DNA of 64,000 nucleotides from Megalonaias nervosa. Lineage: Eukaryota; Mollusca; Bivalvia; Unionida; Unionidae. The notes beneath the pieces were generated by a model. That model made no database searches, was not told the origin of the DNA, and worked only from the letters and a program-made list of their open reading frames with translations. The translations under genes and the position numbers were made by a program. This document shows positions 24,857-39,350 of this stretch, piece by piece. The DNA lies in assembly GCA_016617855.1 (NCBI GenBank), contig JAECUM010001891.1, positions 59,743 through 123,742 on the forward strand, written 5' to 3'. Numbering within the stretch: the stretch's first letter is position 1; each line of letters starts with the position of its first letter.

Positions 24857-25690
24857 AACATTTAAAACTCAAAGGGGGATAGATCATGCAGATTGCCTGA
24901 AGCTCCTTCAATTTATCTTACCTAATGCATAATTTTTCTGTTTTAATTAAATCTTTATCAATTCTTTCTCTTTTTCTCTTATCCATGATCTCAATTAGCA
25001 TTTCAGTAGAACCTGTATGATCAAGATCTGCTGTCATGTTGCAGAAACTTTGGAGGGGATCAAATTCGGTTGACTAAATTAGAATTATTGCAAATGGATC
25101 TATTGATCAGCCACAAGGGAAATTTCTAGAGCCCAGCATCATTGATTCATGTTAAACTGAAAGATAGCTGATTTTCTTAAGAATGCAGGTGGAACAGAAA
25201 GATCATTATGATTTTTTGACACTAATCACAGAAATTCTGTCAGGCAGTATATCACGAGTTTCTTGTAAAACAGTAAAGATTGGTGCAACTTTTAATACTC
25301 AGTGGGAGGAAAGATCATGCAGATATTACTGATGGTTCCCATGACTTGCCATACCCCAAGCATGATTTCAAAATTCAAAATCCTTTATTAAAATCAGCAT
25401 ATTTTGTTCCTTTGTCAGTGATCTCAATTAAATTAATTGTTAAAATTGTTATGACTAAGATCTGTAGTTGTTTTGTAGAAGGGGTTTTGATTGAATTTCT
25501 CCCTGAAGTATATAGCAAATAGATCCAAATGTCAGCCATGAGGGAAATATCTAGAGCATTACAGCAGTTTCATGTCATAACAATAGATAACTGATTTCTT
25601 TAGGAAAGTCAGGGAGATTGAAAGATCATCAGTATTGGTAGAAACTAGCAGAGAGAAAAGGTCTGATGTTCTGTCGCAAACTGAACATAG
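24857..25690. repeat. tandem duplication, period about 427 bp
   Basis: Copy one (from about 24860) and copy two (from about 25287) share in order CTCA..GGGG(A/G)..AGATCATGCAGAT, ATGATCTCAATTA, AAGATCTG, GATCAGCCACAAGGGAAATT versus GTCAGCCATGAGGGAAATAT, CTAGAGC, and GATAGCTGATTTTCTTAAG versus GATAACTGATTTCTTTAG. Divergence is moderate. The duplicated end leads into the frame at 25602. Confidence 0.75.
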
Positions 25691-25814
25691 TGCAGAAAGT
25701 GGTGATACAGAAATAGCTGGCATTTCCTCAACTGGGAATTGTAAATTAAATGACCCTTGGACAGAAATATCCTATGAACAGTATCTGTGGATTGTGGAAG
25801 ATTATGAAGACTAA
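25602..25814 (+). other. unassigned 71-codon frame with acceptor-like start
   Basis: After ACTGATTTCTTTAG the frame reads RKVREIERSSVLVETSREKR, SDVLSQTEHSAESGDTEIAG, ISSTGNCKLNDPWTEISYEQ and YLWIVEDYED, then TAA at 25812-25814. It is hydrophilic and acidic with no low-complexity run. It sits directly before a hAT transposase tail at 25831, so it may be the degraded front of that protein, or an alternative terminal exon within the Smad2/3 intron. No family recognised for this part. Confidence 0.25.
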
Positions 25815-25830
25815 TTAAGCTTGACTAAAT

Positions 25831-26046
25831 TTGCAGTGGTTCTATCATTACAAGTGGCTGATTGTGAGATTCGGGGAGGGGTTTAGTTCTCAAAACAGAA
25901 CTCACACTACTTTAAGGAATAGGCTAACATCTAAAACAATGACTAAACTGATAAATATGGATATACAAGGGGGTCAAGTAAATGAATTTTGGTTTGCAGT
26001 ATCTGTAAAGAAGTGGAGTGATAGATACAGATTATTTACCAGCTGA
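25831..26046 (+). pseudogene. hAT transposase C-terminal (dimerisation) remnant
   Basis: The frame reads ...GEGFSSQNRTHTTLRNRLTS, KTMTKLINMDIQGGQVNEFW, FAVSVKKWSDRYRLFTS and a stop at 26044-26046. hAT transposases end with a dimerisation region in which (E)RGFSxxNxIxTxLRNRLS is followed by LxxLMxIxxxG, a Phe-rich spacer and AxxxW...R. Order and spacing match. The rest of the transposase, including its catalytic residues, is not seen upstream, apart possibly from the frame at 25602. It is an old fragment in the Smad2/3 intron. Confidence 0.55.
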
Positions 26047-26690
26047 GAAAAATTATTACCGTCCAGGACCATCTCTTTATCAGTTGCTAGGGGCCACTGT
26101 GTGATTAAAATTGATTTGACTTGGGTCCACCAGACAAATTTGGACCGATGAAATATTTCCTTAGGAATAATTAATGGGTCCATTGCCAGAGGTTGTCTGA
26201 AAATTTTTTTATACTGAAAATCAACACTATGAATTTTCGCTTTTGGGCTTGTTAACTTTGTCCCAAAGTGGTGTTTAAGCAGTAAATATTTTCCATAGTA
26301 AGAAAATATTCTATTTCCAACATCTCTTACTTTACTTTGTCCTTCTGATTGAATTCTTCGAGTCACATAGGAAAATAGTGGCCAATGAAATGTCACAGAG
26401 AAAGATAAAATGAATTTTAGGCCATAGCCAACAACATTATGTAGAGTATTTCTTTGTGTTCTCCAAGTCATAATATGCAGAACATGTCATATTTTGCAAG
26501 GTCACTGGCAAATCTAGAATGTTTATGAAAATCTATTGTAGCAAGACACTGAAACATAAAAAAAAACCAACAAAAACATGCAGATCATGTATATTAGTTT
26601 TGGGATTTGTCAATCAGTAAAGCACATTAGTCATCCCCACAAAGTTTCTAGCTACTTTTGTCAGTGGCAAGTACTGTGTGCAAGATGTTC
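26047..26690. other. no gene seen, intronic
   Basis: A 165-codon minus-strand frame (25974-26471) crosses this stretch and overlaps the hAT remnant on the other strand. It has no recognised motif, splice context or partner, so I do not call it a gene. Confidence 0.4.
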
Positions 26691-26694
26691 TGGA

Positions 26695-27057
26695 GTGTGT
26701 GTGTGTGTGTGTGCGTGTGTGCGTGCGTGCGTGCGCGAGAGAGAGATATTTTGGATTTTCAATGTAGCTTTAAACAAATTTCAGTGACTACAATGTCAGT
26801 AGTGTGCCTGTTTGTATTGACGTCTAGCACCGGGGCATCATGCCACAGACATGTAGCATCATATCTCACCCAGACACATTATCCTGAAGGCAAGGCTGAC
26901 CAGTCCTAACATTAACCTCTTAACGCTGAGCACCAAGCATGGCAGCTGCTGGTACCATTATTGTATCTTTGCTATGATTTTGCTGGGGTTTGAACCTGCA
27001 GCCTTAGGCATCAGAGACAAATGCTCTAACCACTTAGGCCACCAGAGCAGTCGGAAA
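26695..27057 (-). mobile_element. tRNA-derived SINE with (CA)n tail, diverged
   Basis: On the minus strand: head CTGCTCTGGTGGCCTAAGTG then GTTAGAGCATTTGTCTCTGA and GGTTCAAACCCC (B box), body with GATGCTACATGTCTGTGGCA and TGATGCCCCGGTGCTAGACG, ending in the CA repeat seen on the + strand as TG/CG repeats at 26695-26740. Same family as 57591-57935. Confidence 0.8.
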
Positions 27058-28038
<981 letters not shown>

Positions 28039-28267
28039 TAAAAATAGATATTAAATTCATGTTGTCTAAAGGTTCTCAGCAGCCATGCTTGACACAGTTT
28101 GTAGATTTATGCTTTGTCCTTTATCCAGCTTCTAACACATTTTTTGTCTTTTATGATACAACATAAATTCTTGAAGTGTGTCGTCTCAGCTAATCAGTAC
28201 TGGAAAAATGGTAAAATATTCAGATTGCTTGAAATGAAACTTTACATGTTGTGCAAAATCTGGAATA

Positions 28268-29788
28268 CAGTAAAACCTGTTATGATAGACCACCCCTTTT
28301 GCCAACAAAAAATGGTCTCTCAAGACAGGTGGTCTGTCATAACAGGTTTATACAAAAAGGCTAGTTTCCAAGGTCCAGTTTCAGAACAATTTAATGAAAA
28401 GTAACCACAATCGCTGTACATACATTCTATTCTTTATTAATAGTTCTTGTTAAAATACTGTATAATATTCATCTGAAAACAAAATTATGTAGCAACAAAT
28501 ATATACTTACATTTGAAGATCACATGTACATGTATTAGTATATGAAACCGTCTAATTTACTTCTTTTCTTTATGACACTTTAATTTGTTTTACCAATGTT
28601 TAAACCACTATTTTGAGAGTGTTCTGCTCTTTTTCACTTCTTTCAGTTACAATAATTATTTTCTCTAGCGTTAAAATTTCTTTCTTTTTAGTTGGAGGTA
28701 CTTCTATTGTTACTCGGGTACTAGGTGTTAACATTATTAGTGCTGAATTGTAATATTGACCGTAAAGACGTTTTTTACTAGGTTTGGGGGAAGTATGAAA
28801 AATCTATTCATGTGCATTGCATATCTAACAATTATGAGAAGAAACAGTTATCTCATCCAGAATCAGAATCATTTACTCAGAGATAGAAGTCAACAGCTTA
28901 ATTCAAAGAAGACATACATGAATTCACTATATAAACAAAGTGTGTAATCTGGTCACACCAACTTGAATAGATGACAGCGTGGTGATTGGGATGTAATCAC
29001 TAACATTGGGAAAAAAATTAACAAACATCACAAGCTTGTCAACACTATCAATCGAATCCCACAAACGATTCTCACTTGCTGGTTTAATAGGCAAAGACCT
29101 TATTCACCCACCAGGCAATATGAATTAACTCTAAAAACAATATACGTGTCTACTAAATTAATTTCATCACTACAGTGACAATTTGCAACATGTACATTAG
29201 CCTCTCACCATAAACAAACCGGTAGCCAGACTCCGTTTTTTTTTTTGTTGTTCTTTTTATGTTTGTTTTTTATCTGAACAATCTTTACTGTTCATGTGGT
29301 CATTGTTACAAATGATTATAAAAAGGTCAGTCTCTTTTCTTGCGATACGGTCGTTCATAGGGATACTGGGTCTTACTTGTACATATGGGTGGTAGCAACA
29401 AGCAACAATAATGCCGGGAACCAGGATAAGTGCTGGAATAATCTACATGTACTTCAGTATGGTTTACAGTAGAAAATATAAACACTCTAAGCATACCTAA
29501 AATATTTTAAATATCGATAGCCAGCCTTTGGGGTGGGGGCGTGGTGTAAGCAGTTATTGTTACAGAAATTAAATGTTAGCGAAGTTTATCCCCGTTTTTG
29601 CAATGTGGTTGTTCATAACAGTGGCAAAATGCATTGTTTGTCACAACATCGTGGTCGCTGGTCATGTTCAGCAGGTGGTTGCTCATGACAGAGCATTTAC
29701 ATAACAAAATTGATCAGTGCATTACAATTTTGGTTGGAAATGACAGGTGGTCGCTCATAGCAGAGGTTGCTCATAACAGGTTTTACTG
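28268..29788. mobile_element. pogo/Tc1-like non-autonomous element, 1.52 kb
   Basis: Ends are CAGTAAAACCTGTTATGA and its inverse (AG... TCATAACAGGTTTTACTG), flanked on both sides by TA (28266-28267, 29789-29790), which fits the TA target duplication of the Tc1/mariner/pogo group. Subterminal copies of GGT(G)GT(C/T)(G/T)(C/T)TCATAACAG recur near 28320-28345, 29600-29620, 29645-29695 and 29745-29780. No transposase frame is visible, so it depends on a helper. It lies in the 3950 bp Smad2/3 intron. Confidence 0.8.
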
Positions 29789-29939
29789 TATTAATGTATA
29801 TTCTATACATAATTTTAAGCGATTTACAGGAAATTTATTTTGCTAGCAGAATTTTCAACTTGTCCAGGGTGGATGTTAAAAGGATTTTTCAACCACCACC
29901 AGTATGATTGTAATGACTCTAAATATGCTCCATTATTCT

Positions 29940-31005
29940 CATTTCTGTGTGTGTATGTGCTTGGACATTTAAACTTAAATGTAATTTCTGTGTGTGTATG
30001 TGCTTGGACATTTAAACATAAATGTAATTTCTGTGTGTGTATGTGCTTGGACATTTAAACATAAATGTAGTTTCTGTGTGTGTATGTGCTTGGACATTAA
30101 ACATAAATGTAACTTCTGTGTGTGTATGTGCTTGGACATAAACATAAATGTAATTTCTGTGTGTAATTAAATGGGACATTTGAACAGATGTAATTTCTGT
30201 GTACGTATGTGCTTGGACATTTAAACATAGATGTAATTTCTTTGTGTGTATGTTCTTGGACATTAAACATAAATGTAATTTCTGTGTGTGTATGTACTTG
30301 GACATTTAAACATAAATGTAATTTCTCTGTGTGTGTATGTGCTTGGACATTTAAACATAAATGTAATTTCTGTGTGTGTATATGCTTGGACATTTAAACA
30401 TAAATGTAATTTCTATGTGTAATTGAATGGGACATTTGAACAGATGTAATTTCTGTGTATGTATGTGCTGGGACATTTAAACATAGATGTAATTTCTTTG
30501 TGTATGTGCATGGGACATTTAAACATAAATGTTAATTTCTTTGTGTATACATGTATGTGAATGGTACATTTTAACATAAATGTAATTGCTTTGTGTGAAT
30601 GTGCTGGGACATTTAAACATAAATGTGATTTCTGTGTGTAAGTGAATGGGACATTTGAACAGATGTAATTTCTGTGTATGTATGTGCTGGGACATTTGAA
30701 ATTAAATGTAATTTCTGTGTGTAAGTGCATGGGACATTTAAACTGATGTTGTTTCTATGTTTGTGAATGGGACATTTAAACTTAAATGTAATTTCTGTGT
30801 GGATGTGAATGGGACATTTAAACATAAATGTAATTTCTGTGCATGTATGTGAATGGGACATTTAAACAGATAAATATAAGTTCTGTGTGTGCATATGCAT
30901 GGGACATCTCAACATATGAATGTAATTTTTCTGTGTTTGTATGTGGGACCTTTAAGCAGATAAATGTATTTCTTTGTATGTGCATGGGACATTTAAACAT
31001 AAGTT
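29940..31005. repeat. minisatellite, about 43 bp unit, about 24 copies
   Basis: Unit of the form TTTCTGTGTGTGTATGTGCT, TGGACATTTAAACATAAATG, TAA. Variants include TGTGAATGGGACATTTGAAC and shorter units. Sequence homogeneity is highest at the 5' side and falls to the right. All open frames on both strands here (up to 105 codons) are repeat artefacts. Confidence 0.95.
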
Positions 31006-32147
<1,142 letters not shown>

Positions 32148-32642
32148 TAAAAATATTTCTTCAACAAGCCAAACAGTTATATACCCAAGAAATAAGTGAA
32201 TAAACAGTGTTATTACATTGTTATTGTCTTAAATATTAGTGCCAAAACTTTTTGTTAACAGCAGTTTCTGTTGGGTTGATTTTATTTTTAAAATTGTTAT
32301 TACCTTCTTGGTTTCTTTGCCAGCAGTGTAACCAGAGGGAAACAACTCTTGTAACAAAGCAGCTTTAGTATTTAAAAAGTATGCTTCTAATGAATATCAT
32401 ACAAATGACAATAAGCATTAGTACCTTTTAATTTTTTTTCTTCAAAAGAACCTAACAGAATTTCACTGTTTAAGTTCCTGCCTTAGATCAGGCATATTTG
32501 GTTTGGTATTGTGTTTGTTTACATGTTCTTGTCTGGCCTTGAGAGGATTGCAATTAAATGTTTCCAAGTTGTGACTTAGACAGCCAGTACCAGTGACGTT
32601 TACATGTAGAACATCAGATGAACGTTGTGATGCACTGAAGCA

Positions 32643-32900
32643 GGGGCCCCGAGTGGCCGAATAGTCTGAAGCACTCACCGTTACGGGTCACTGCCATCTC
32701 ACCTCTTGTCTAAGTGGGTTCGAGTCTTGGGCTCGGCCAATGTGGGTACATGAGAAAGCTTGCCAGTAGCTTCTTGTGGATCGGTAATTCTTTCTGGGAT
32801 TTTCAGGGTTCTTCCTCCACCATTTATACTGGCCACCATGTATAGCCTGTCTTGTGCTGAAAAATGGTGTTAAACCCTACAACAACAACAACAACAACAA
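32643..32900 (+). mobile_element. tRNA-derived SINE with (AAC)n tail and target duplication
   Basis: Head GGGCCCCGAGTGGCCGAATA, B-box-like GGGTTCGAG, body CTTGCCAGTAGCTTCTTGTG, tail (AAC)n. It is flanked by the exact 13 bp duplication ATGCACTGAAGCA (32630-32642 and 32900-32912; the shared A may belong to either). It sits in the last, 1374 bp Smad2/3 intron. Same family as 14229-14480, with an extra internal TTTTCAGG. Confidence 0.93.
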
Positions 32901-33386
32901 TGCACTGAAGCAAACATGTAGAATGTGAGCCAACTTGTTCGGTTTCCAATACAACATTTATTATTCATTGACATTAATTAATTCAAAACAATAACAACTT
33001 TATTTTATCAACAAGACTCGCTTATAAATTACCCATTGCAATGGAAGATCATGGCATATATTGTTTCAGTTGAGCTTGACTTGTGTTGATCTGACATTAA
33101 CACTGCTTTTGTTTTCCCACCTTTAGTTGGGGCTGTATTGTAATACCCTCCCTTTATCTCTCCATCCATCCTTCTGGTTGTAACTGCATCTCCTAAAACT
33201 CTACATGGAAATTCACCAGACTTGGTAAATAGGTTGCCTATATGGTGACCAGCTGCAAATGCGTTACGATTTATAGATTTTCGGTTATAACCCAGGGTCA
33301 CATTCTGGAAAGGGTGTGTGCGGGGCACATGTAATGACGAGCAAAGGAATTTGCTTTGGTAAGCAGTGGAAGCAATTCTGATTTGA

Positions 33387-33536
<150 letters not shown>

Positions 33537-34160
33537 ACAGCAGATTTGTGAACCAGTCAGTGGAACAAGAAATATCGTTTACAAAATAAAATTGTGAAAG
33601 ACTGTCCAATGCTTCTGTAGAGAGCTGGATTCAATATAGAAGTAAAATGAAATTCTATTGCTTGTAGAAATCTAGTGTATTGTAAAATTACTTTGAAAGA
33701 ATGTAAGTAAATCTATGTAATTGTATGAAAAATTGTTTAATACACTGTATTGTATATAATGTTCCCATTGTCATACAGTGATAGAAGATGTGTGACGTTA
33801 AATTAAATTCTCCCAGAATTAAATATTTTGAAAGAAGATAAGTACTATCATTAAACATGCATATATGAATATGAGACAGTTCCTCCTGATTTTCTCCCTT
33901 AATGCCATTATCCCGTCAGAAATACAAGAAATCTGTTTGATAAGTTTTGATTTTATTCTGGAATATCCTGGATTACTAGATGTAAAAATTTCAGTTCATT
34001 ATTGATATCCTGACAGATTATTTTGCATTTTATGTTCCTGTTCTTTAATCAACTGCTCATCGTTTTTCCTTTTTTACTTTTTGCATATTGTAGGACAAAT
34101 AAATCATATTATACATGGCTCAGGATAATTTAAAGAGAATCAAGACCAAGAAATAAAAAA
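33537..34160 (+). other. Smad2/3 3' UTR and flank, end undefined
   Basis: After the stop there is an AATAAA at 33585-33590, and another near 34096. Neither is followed by a distinctive GT-rich element that would settle the choice. The minus-strand frame over the last exon (33394-33609) is a shadow. Confidence 0.5.
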
Positions 34161-34164
34161 TAGA

Positions 34165-34372
34165 TGTCCATCTATTTACAGCTTTTAGGATTGTTTTGGT
34201 TTGGTGCTTTATGGCACAGCAGCACTCTGAAGGTGATATTGTGCAGAGGCAAATAGAGTACCTTGAACAAGGATGCACCATAGTTGCCAATACAGGCTGA
34301 TCCAATGGTGGGAATTGAACCCACAACCGTCTGGTCATGAGTCCAGTGCCTTAACCACTGAGACAGTGTGGC
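34165..34372 (-). mobile_element. tRNA-derived SINE, third family
   Basis: On the minus strand: head GCCACACTGTCTCAGTGGTT, AAGGCACTGGACTCATGACC, B box GGTTCAATTCCCACC, then a body with GATCAGCCTGTATTGGCAAC and CATAAAGCACCAAACCAAAA as the 3' end. The tRNA portion is well kept. A 72-codon frame on it is not coding. Confidence 0.8.
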
Positions 34373-35299
34373 TTCTTGGATTTTGTTTTCACATTTTGGG
34401 ATTGGTAAGTTTTAATTGAAGTGTTTTAATGGAATTATAGGTTGTCATTTTTCCTCAGTTGTAAATTATTCTTTTTTTAAAAATTGGAATCCTATGGGTA
34501 AGTTTTAATTAGCACACATAGACATATTTCATTTAAAAGTATGACGGGTACATATATTTTTGTGAAATATACTGATGTTTTATTTTATCCAAGTTCAGGG
34601 ACATTAGAAATTACCTCATTGTAGAAGTACCCCATTTCTCAAATATGAGAAGGTAACTTATAAGAACACTCATTTTTTATTTAGTCATTTGAGTACAAAT
34701 TTCAAAAATTTAGAAATAACTACCTTCTGATACAGTTGCAAATATAATGCTTTCTGAGTGGTCAAACATCAAAATTTGTAGCAGTAAACTCTGTGACAAT
34801 CTGTCAGAAATTTTAATGCCATTGCAACATCATGACTTTCCACTAACTTAGTGCCAATTAAATTTTTGGAGATCGTTTGACATTTTTCTTTCTTCAAAGT
34901 GTTCGAATGGGCACTGTATATTTGAGGATTTGAATATGTTAATGGTGGTTTTACTGCTTCAGATAGATCCATTTTCTGTGATCTGTTTAAGTGTCGATAG
35001 TAACACTCAATTTATGACAGTAAAACCACCATTAGCATCCTCAAACCCTTAAATGCAGGACTGTCATCCCATAATCAAGTGGAGATCAGTAGCATATTTT
35101 TCAATGTTTAATCTGTTCCAACTTAATTGAGGTTGCATTAGCACTCTGTACTGATCTTGGATTTCATGATTTGGTACAGAATATCTCACCGTTCAATTTT
35201 TGAGGTATAACATACTGTGAATGAGTTTATTTTCATGAGAATCAATTTTTGTGGTTTTGCAAAAAGACGCATTTCATATTTTACTTAAATTCATGGAGT
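34373..35299. other. intergenic, no feature seen
   Basis: AT-rich. A short block around the words ACCACCATTAACATATTC (34940-34960, inverse) and CCACCATTAGCATCCTC (35025-35045) forms a weak inverted pair. No gene. Confidence 0.4.
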
Positions 35300-35545
35300 T
35301 GGAGAAGGGGTTATTTTTGTTTCCACAGAATGAGTTGTATTGTTTCCACAGAAGGGGTTGTATTGTTTCCATAGAAGGGGTTAAATTGTTTCCACAGATG
35401 GGGCTGTATTATTTCTACAGAAGGGGTTATATTGTTCCACAGAAGGAATTATGTTGTTTCAACAGCACAGAAGGGATTATATTCTTTTTTCAGAAGGAAT
35501 TATATTGTTTCCACAAAATGGGTTGCATTGTTTCCACACAAGGAT
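35300..35545. repeat. imperfect minisatellite, about 24 bp unit
   Basis: About ten copies of GAAGGGGTTATATTGTTTCC then ACA. The 104-codon frame across it only reflects the repeat. Confidence 0.88.
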
Positions 35546-36744
35546 TATTATTTATTGGAACTTGATATCCATTTTTTGTAGCAACCATGAAATTTATGAA
35601 AATTGGAACTCCCATGAAAAATAATGAATTCACAGGTTATACTGGCAAATACAGTAAGCTTGCACAGCAAGGAATCGATTACACTTTTTCTTTGAATTAT
35701 CATTTCTTAAAAGGCAGAAGGAATATTACATTTTATTGGATTTTATGGAGTCCTGTCACAGTATTAGCATTGTCAAGTATTGTTGCTATCAGTCATCTTT
35801 TCTAAATATGAAGATGTGTTGGAATTGAATTACCTTAACTTGTGGTGATGAATTACACACAATTTCTTATGATGGAAACTTGTGGAAATTTTACTTTAAA
35901 AACATTTACCTCTTCAAATTGGCCTATTGAATATCAAAACATAAGTGACTTGAATATTTTTTTTAAAGCATCCTAAAAAAAAAACCATGAATATTTTTTA
36001 AAGCATCTTTGCAAATCCCAAAGAATACTATATATGACATAACAAAGCTGTAAGAAGCACACGTCCACCTCTTTGGTCAAACTCATAAAATATCCTTTGT
36101 GAGTGCACATGTGTCAATTATAAAGGGAAGTGGCTGCAGAAACTCACCTCAAACATAATTTTCTTGAACTTACTGCCATGCATTCTTGTTGGCTCATTAC
36201 ACCTCAATTTTTGGGGTTAAATCAATCTCAAAAACAGATCTTTACTGCAAATATTTAAGGAGAGATGCATCTCCAAATTGAAGAGTTTAAAATATAGTCA
36301 GGTAGCTGACTCATTTTGATATACATTTTATGGGAACGTAGCATTGGACAGAGAAGGTTTGCACATATTGTGATGAACTTTTAACCTCCAGAAATTTACC
36401 AAAATGATAATTTTTCTAAGCACACATTGTGGGTTTTACATTGATTATGGTATTTTGGAATTGTAATTATTCATGTCAGGTGGTGAGAATTTAGAAACTT
36501 ATTTAATGACACTTCCTGTAACATGTTCCCTGGATATTGAAGGTTGGAATACTTGTCAGTTAAGTTTTAGAAGGTTATATTTTTCTTGGGAAATTTGTCA
36601 TTTATGACGGCTCTTTATAATTTGTGATTTGTTTTGTTGCATTTGTAAAGCGTTTAGAGGTATTTATAAACTTGCAAATGTTGCAAAATTTTTTTACTCA
36701 GATTTTTAGTCATTGAAAGAAGGTAGGTTTGTAACATATTTATT
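35546..36744. other. intergenic, no gene seen
   Basis: AT-rich; the 72-codon frame at 35587-35805 has no family resemblance. Confidence 0.4.
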
Positions 36745-36746
36745 TA

Positions 36747-36818
36747 CAGTAGTGCCCCACTTTGAGAGACCCCTCAAAGAAAGTCTACCCCACCCTGATC
36801 AGAGGCCAGTGGATACTG
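36747..36818. mobile_element. 72 bp pogo-like MITE
   Basis: CAGTAGTGCCCCAC at the left end and GTGGATACTG at the right end are imperfect inverses. TA lies on both sides (36745-36746, 36819-36820). An internal CTTTGAGAGACCCCTCAAAG is nearly self-complementary. Confidence 0.5.
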
Positions 36819-37549
36819 TAATAGTATATTTTTACCATTTTATTCCCTCATGAGATGCCATGCTTTTTATAAGGCCACTTTTTAATTGCCTTGTAAAAGA
36901 CAGACCTACATATCATAGTATCCTAAAATTGTCTATATAATCTGTTTTTTAGAAGATACATAAGGACTTGGAAAAATTTGAGTCAATTTCTTTTTGAGCA
37001 ACTATTTTCTCATTTGAAACTAACTTTTTGTTACTTGTTTATTTAAGTACAAGTTTTGTTCTCTAATTCAGCAGAATTTAAAAATAAATTTTACTTCTAA
37101 AACATCTACCTTTAGGCTTCAGAATCGATTGTTTTCATTAGAGATGGGCTGTGACAGATGTGTAATAGTGGGAACTTAATGATTGCATGAAATGCATTTT
37201 ATTTATGTACAAAGATATGGATTGAGTGTACAGACAAGAATGATGTGTTTAATAATTTGTAATCCAAAGCAAGTGTATTGTAAATGTCTGTTCTTCTGTA
37301 CTTTGTCTAAGCTGATCACATCCATAGCATGCATCACCAGTCTTCCTTTTGTCACAAGGGAGGAAAGTGTACAGTCAGACTAAGGTTTAAATCGAGGACC
37401 TCTGTGACACTAGCAAATGTTTCGTCACTTGAACCATCAGAAGTGATTCTTCTATCCAGTTTGTGACACTTTTACCTTGCTCATTAGAGTTTTGTTGTGA
37501 TGTCTTTACTTCACCATTTACACAGACAGACAGCCTCCCACTTTTGTGT
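36819..37549. other. intergenic, no gene seen
   Basis: AT-rich, nothing recognised. Confidence 0.4.
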
Positions 37550-37835
37550 CTGCAGTTCCAAAATGTGCACCATATCTGGATTTCACAATACAGTTTTGTT
37601 TTCTAGAATCAAGTGATCACATTGGTTGAAATTCCGTTCTTGCTTTAAAATTAATTAGTCTAAATTTAGACACCAAAACAACTTCCTCTTTTGTGCCTGG
37701 AGGTATAAGCATTGTCCCATGGTGGGCACCATGCCTGATTTCATAACACAACTTGTTGTTCTGTAGAATTAAGCAATCAGATTGGTTAATTTTAAAGCCG
37801 TACTTGAATTTCAGCCAATCGAAATTTAACTTTAA
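37550..37835. repeat. diverged tandem duplication, about 150-180 bp unit
   Basis: GTGCACCATATCTGGATTTC, ACAATACAGTTTTGTTTTCT, AGAATCAAGTGATCACATTG, GTTGAAATT parallels GGGCACCATGCCTGATTTCA, TAACACAACTTGTTGTTCTG, TAGAATTAAGCAATCAGATT, GGTTAATTT. The 85-codon minus frame spans both and is not supported as coding. Confidence 0.6.
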
Positions 37836-38194
37836 AACTTGTGCTGGTATCTGGTGCTGAACCGTCTGAGCCATTTGAGCTGATACCCATTGCCAGTTCC
37901 TGAATCACTTTCTTTACAAGTCAGATAATTTCCTGTCTGGATAACTTCAAGTCCAAAACCATAGCATTTTGTTTTTATGCTCCATCATGTCATTGGTAGA
38001 GCATAAAGTGTTTCCTCTGTTTACCTGTCCACCAGACCTTTGTCAGATTTTGCATATAGGTGTGTTTTATGCAATGTGGTGGGGTATAAATATTCAATGA
38101 ACACATCTCTAGTTTACATTATGAATAGTTGCTCAGAGTTGATATATTTTGAAGAGTAGTCCTAAATTTTTGTTCATCAACACACTTGCCATAT

Positions 38195-38345
38195 ATCATT
38201 GACTTGAAGGAATGTTAAGTGACAGCTATCATTGACTTGAAGGCATCTTAAGTGAGAAATATGATTTGAAGGCATGTTAAGTGACAAATATTGACTTGAA
38301 GGCATGTTGAGTGAGAAATATTGACTTGAAGACATGTTAAGTGGG
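38195..38345. repeat. minisatellite, about 30 bp unit, five copies
   Basis: Copies of ATTGACTTGAAGGCATGTTA then AGTGAGAAAT with few changes. Confidence 0.9.
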
Positions 38346-38849
38346 ATTTCTGATTGGGATACAGATTGTACCACATTTGCTTATATACGGTGCGCAGCTG
38401 TAAATAATGTTTTCCCAGATGTGAACAATGTACATGCAGCTCAACAATATACAGCCAGGTGTACTATTTTATAAGGTACCAGCCAATCTGGGTCTAGCTT
38501 TTATATGGCTGCTCACTAAACACAGTTAAATATGATTATCTACTCAAGTCATTAGTATATGGCTAGCTTACATGTTTATCTCTATGTAAACTATACAATG
38601 ATTGTATTATGCATGAAAAATAATTATAGCCCTGCATCGACTTTTCTGTCCATTCGTCAGTCCATCAATATGTCGACCCTTCTTGTAAGCAGCAAAATTC
38701 AGCGTCTCTTTAATTGGATACAGTTTAAAATCTTCATCTTGTCAGGTTCAATTTGGCTGAGGTTTTTTTTTTTTTTCTCCATTAGTTGTAAATTATTGTG
38801 CCAGCAGATTCTTGAAATCAGCATAGCTCAAGAACCACTGGACAGTTTC

Positions 38850-39350
38850 TGATGCAATTTGATGTGTACATTGTCTCTTAGACCAAGATGTACATTTTAT
38901 GGGTTTTGGCTTGTCAACTCCATTTTGGATAGAGTTGTGGCATTGGATGCTTCATATGTTCACATAGATGTTGCTTGTAAACAATATATCTAAAGAACCA
39001 TTTAGCATATTCTGATGCAATTTGATTTTTGTATTGTCTCATATCCATTTAGGATAGAGTTATGACCCATGACAATTTTCTTCTTATATTCACATGTTGG
39101 GTTACTTGTAACTGATATTATAGTTCATGAACATACGCTGATACAATTTGATGTGAACATTGTGTCTTTAAATGGAATCTTGCTTGTAATTGGCATAGAT
39201 CTACATCCATTCAACATATTTTGATACAGTTTGATGGGAACTTTGTTTTCCTTGACCTATATGTGTCTGTTACTGGGTTTGTCTTGTCTGTTTCATTTTG
39301 GACAGAGTTATGGTCCTTGTTGACCAGCTTCATATCTTTACACGAGATGC
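38850..39350. repeat. diverged tandem repeat with CAATTTGATGTG core
   Basis: The block (T)CTGATGCAATTTGATGTGTA then CATTGTCTCTTA recurs four times (near 38850, 39012, 39140 and 39218) with similar spacers ending GGATAGAGTTATGG. No gene. Confidence 0.55.

Noticed and set aside
25974..26471. 165-codon minus-strand frame
   Set aside because: Longest frame outside transposons, but no recognised motif, no splice partner, and it overlaps the hAT remnant on the other strand.
37617..37874. 85-codon minus-strand frame
   Set aside because: Spans a diverged tandem duplication; no family resemblance.
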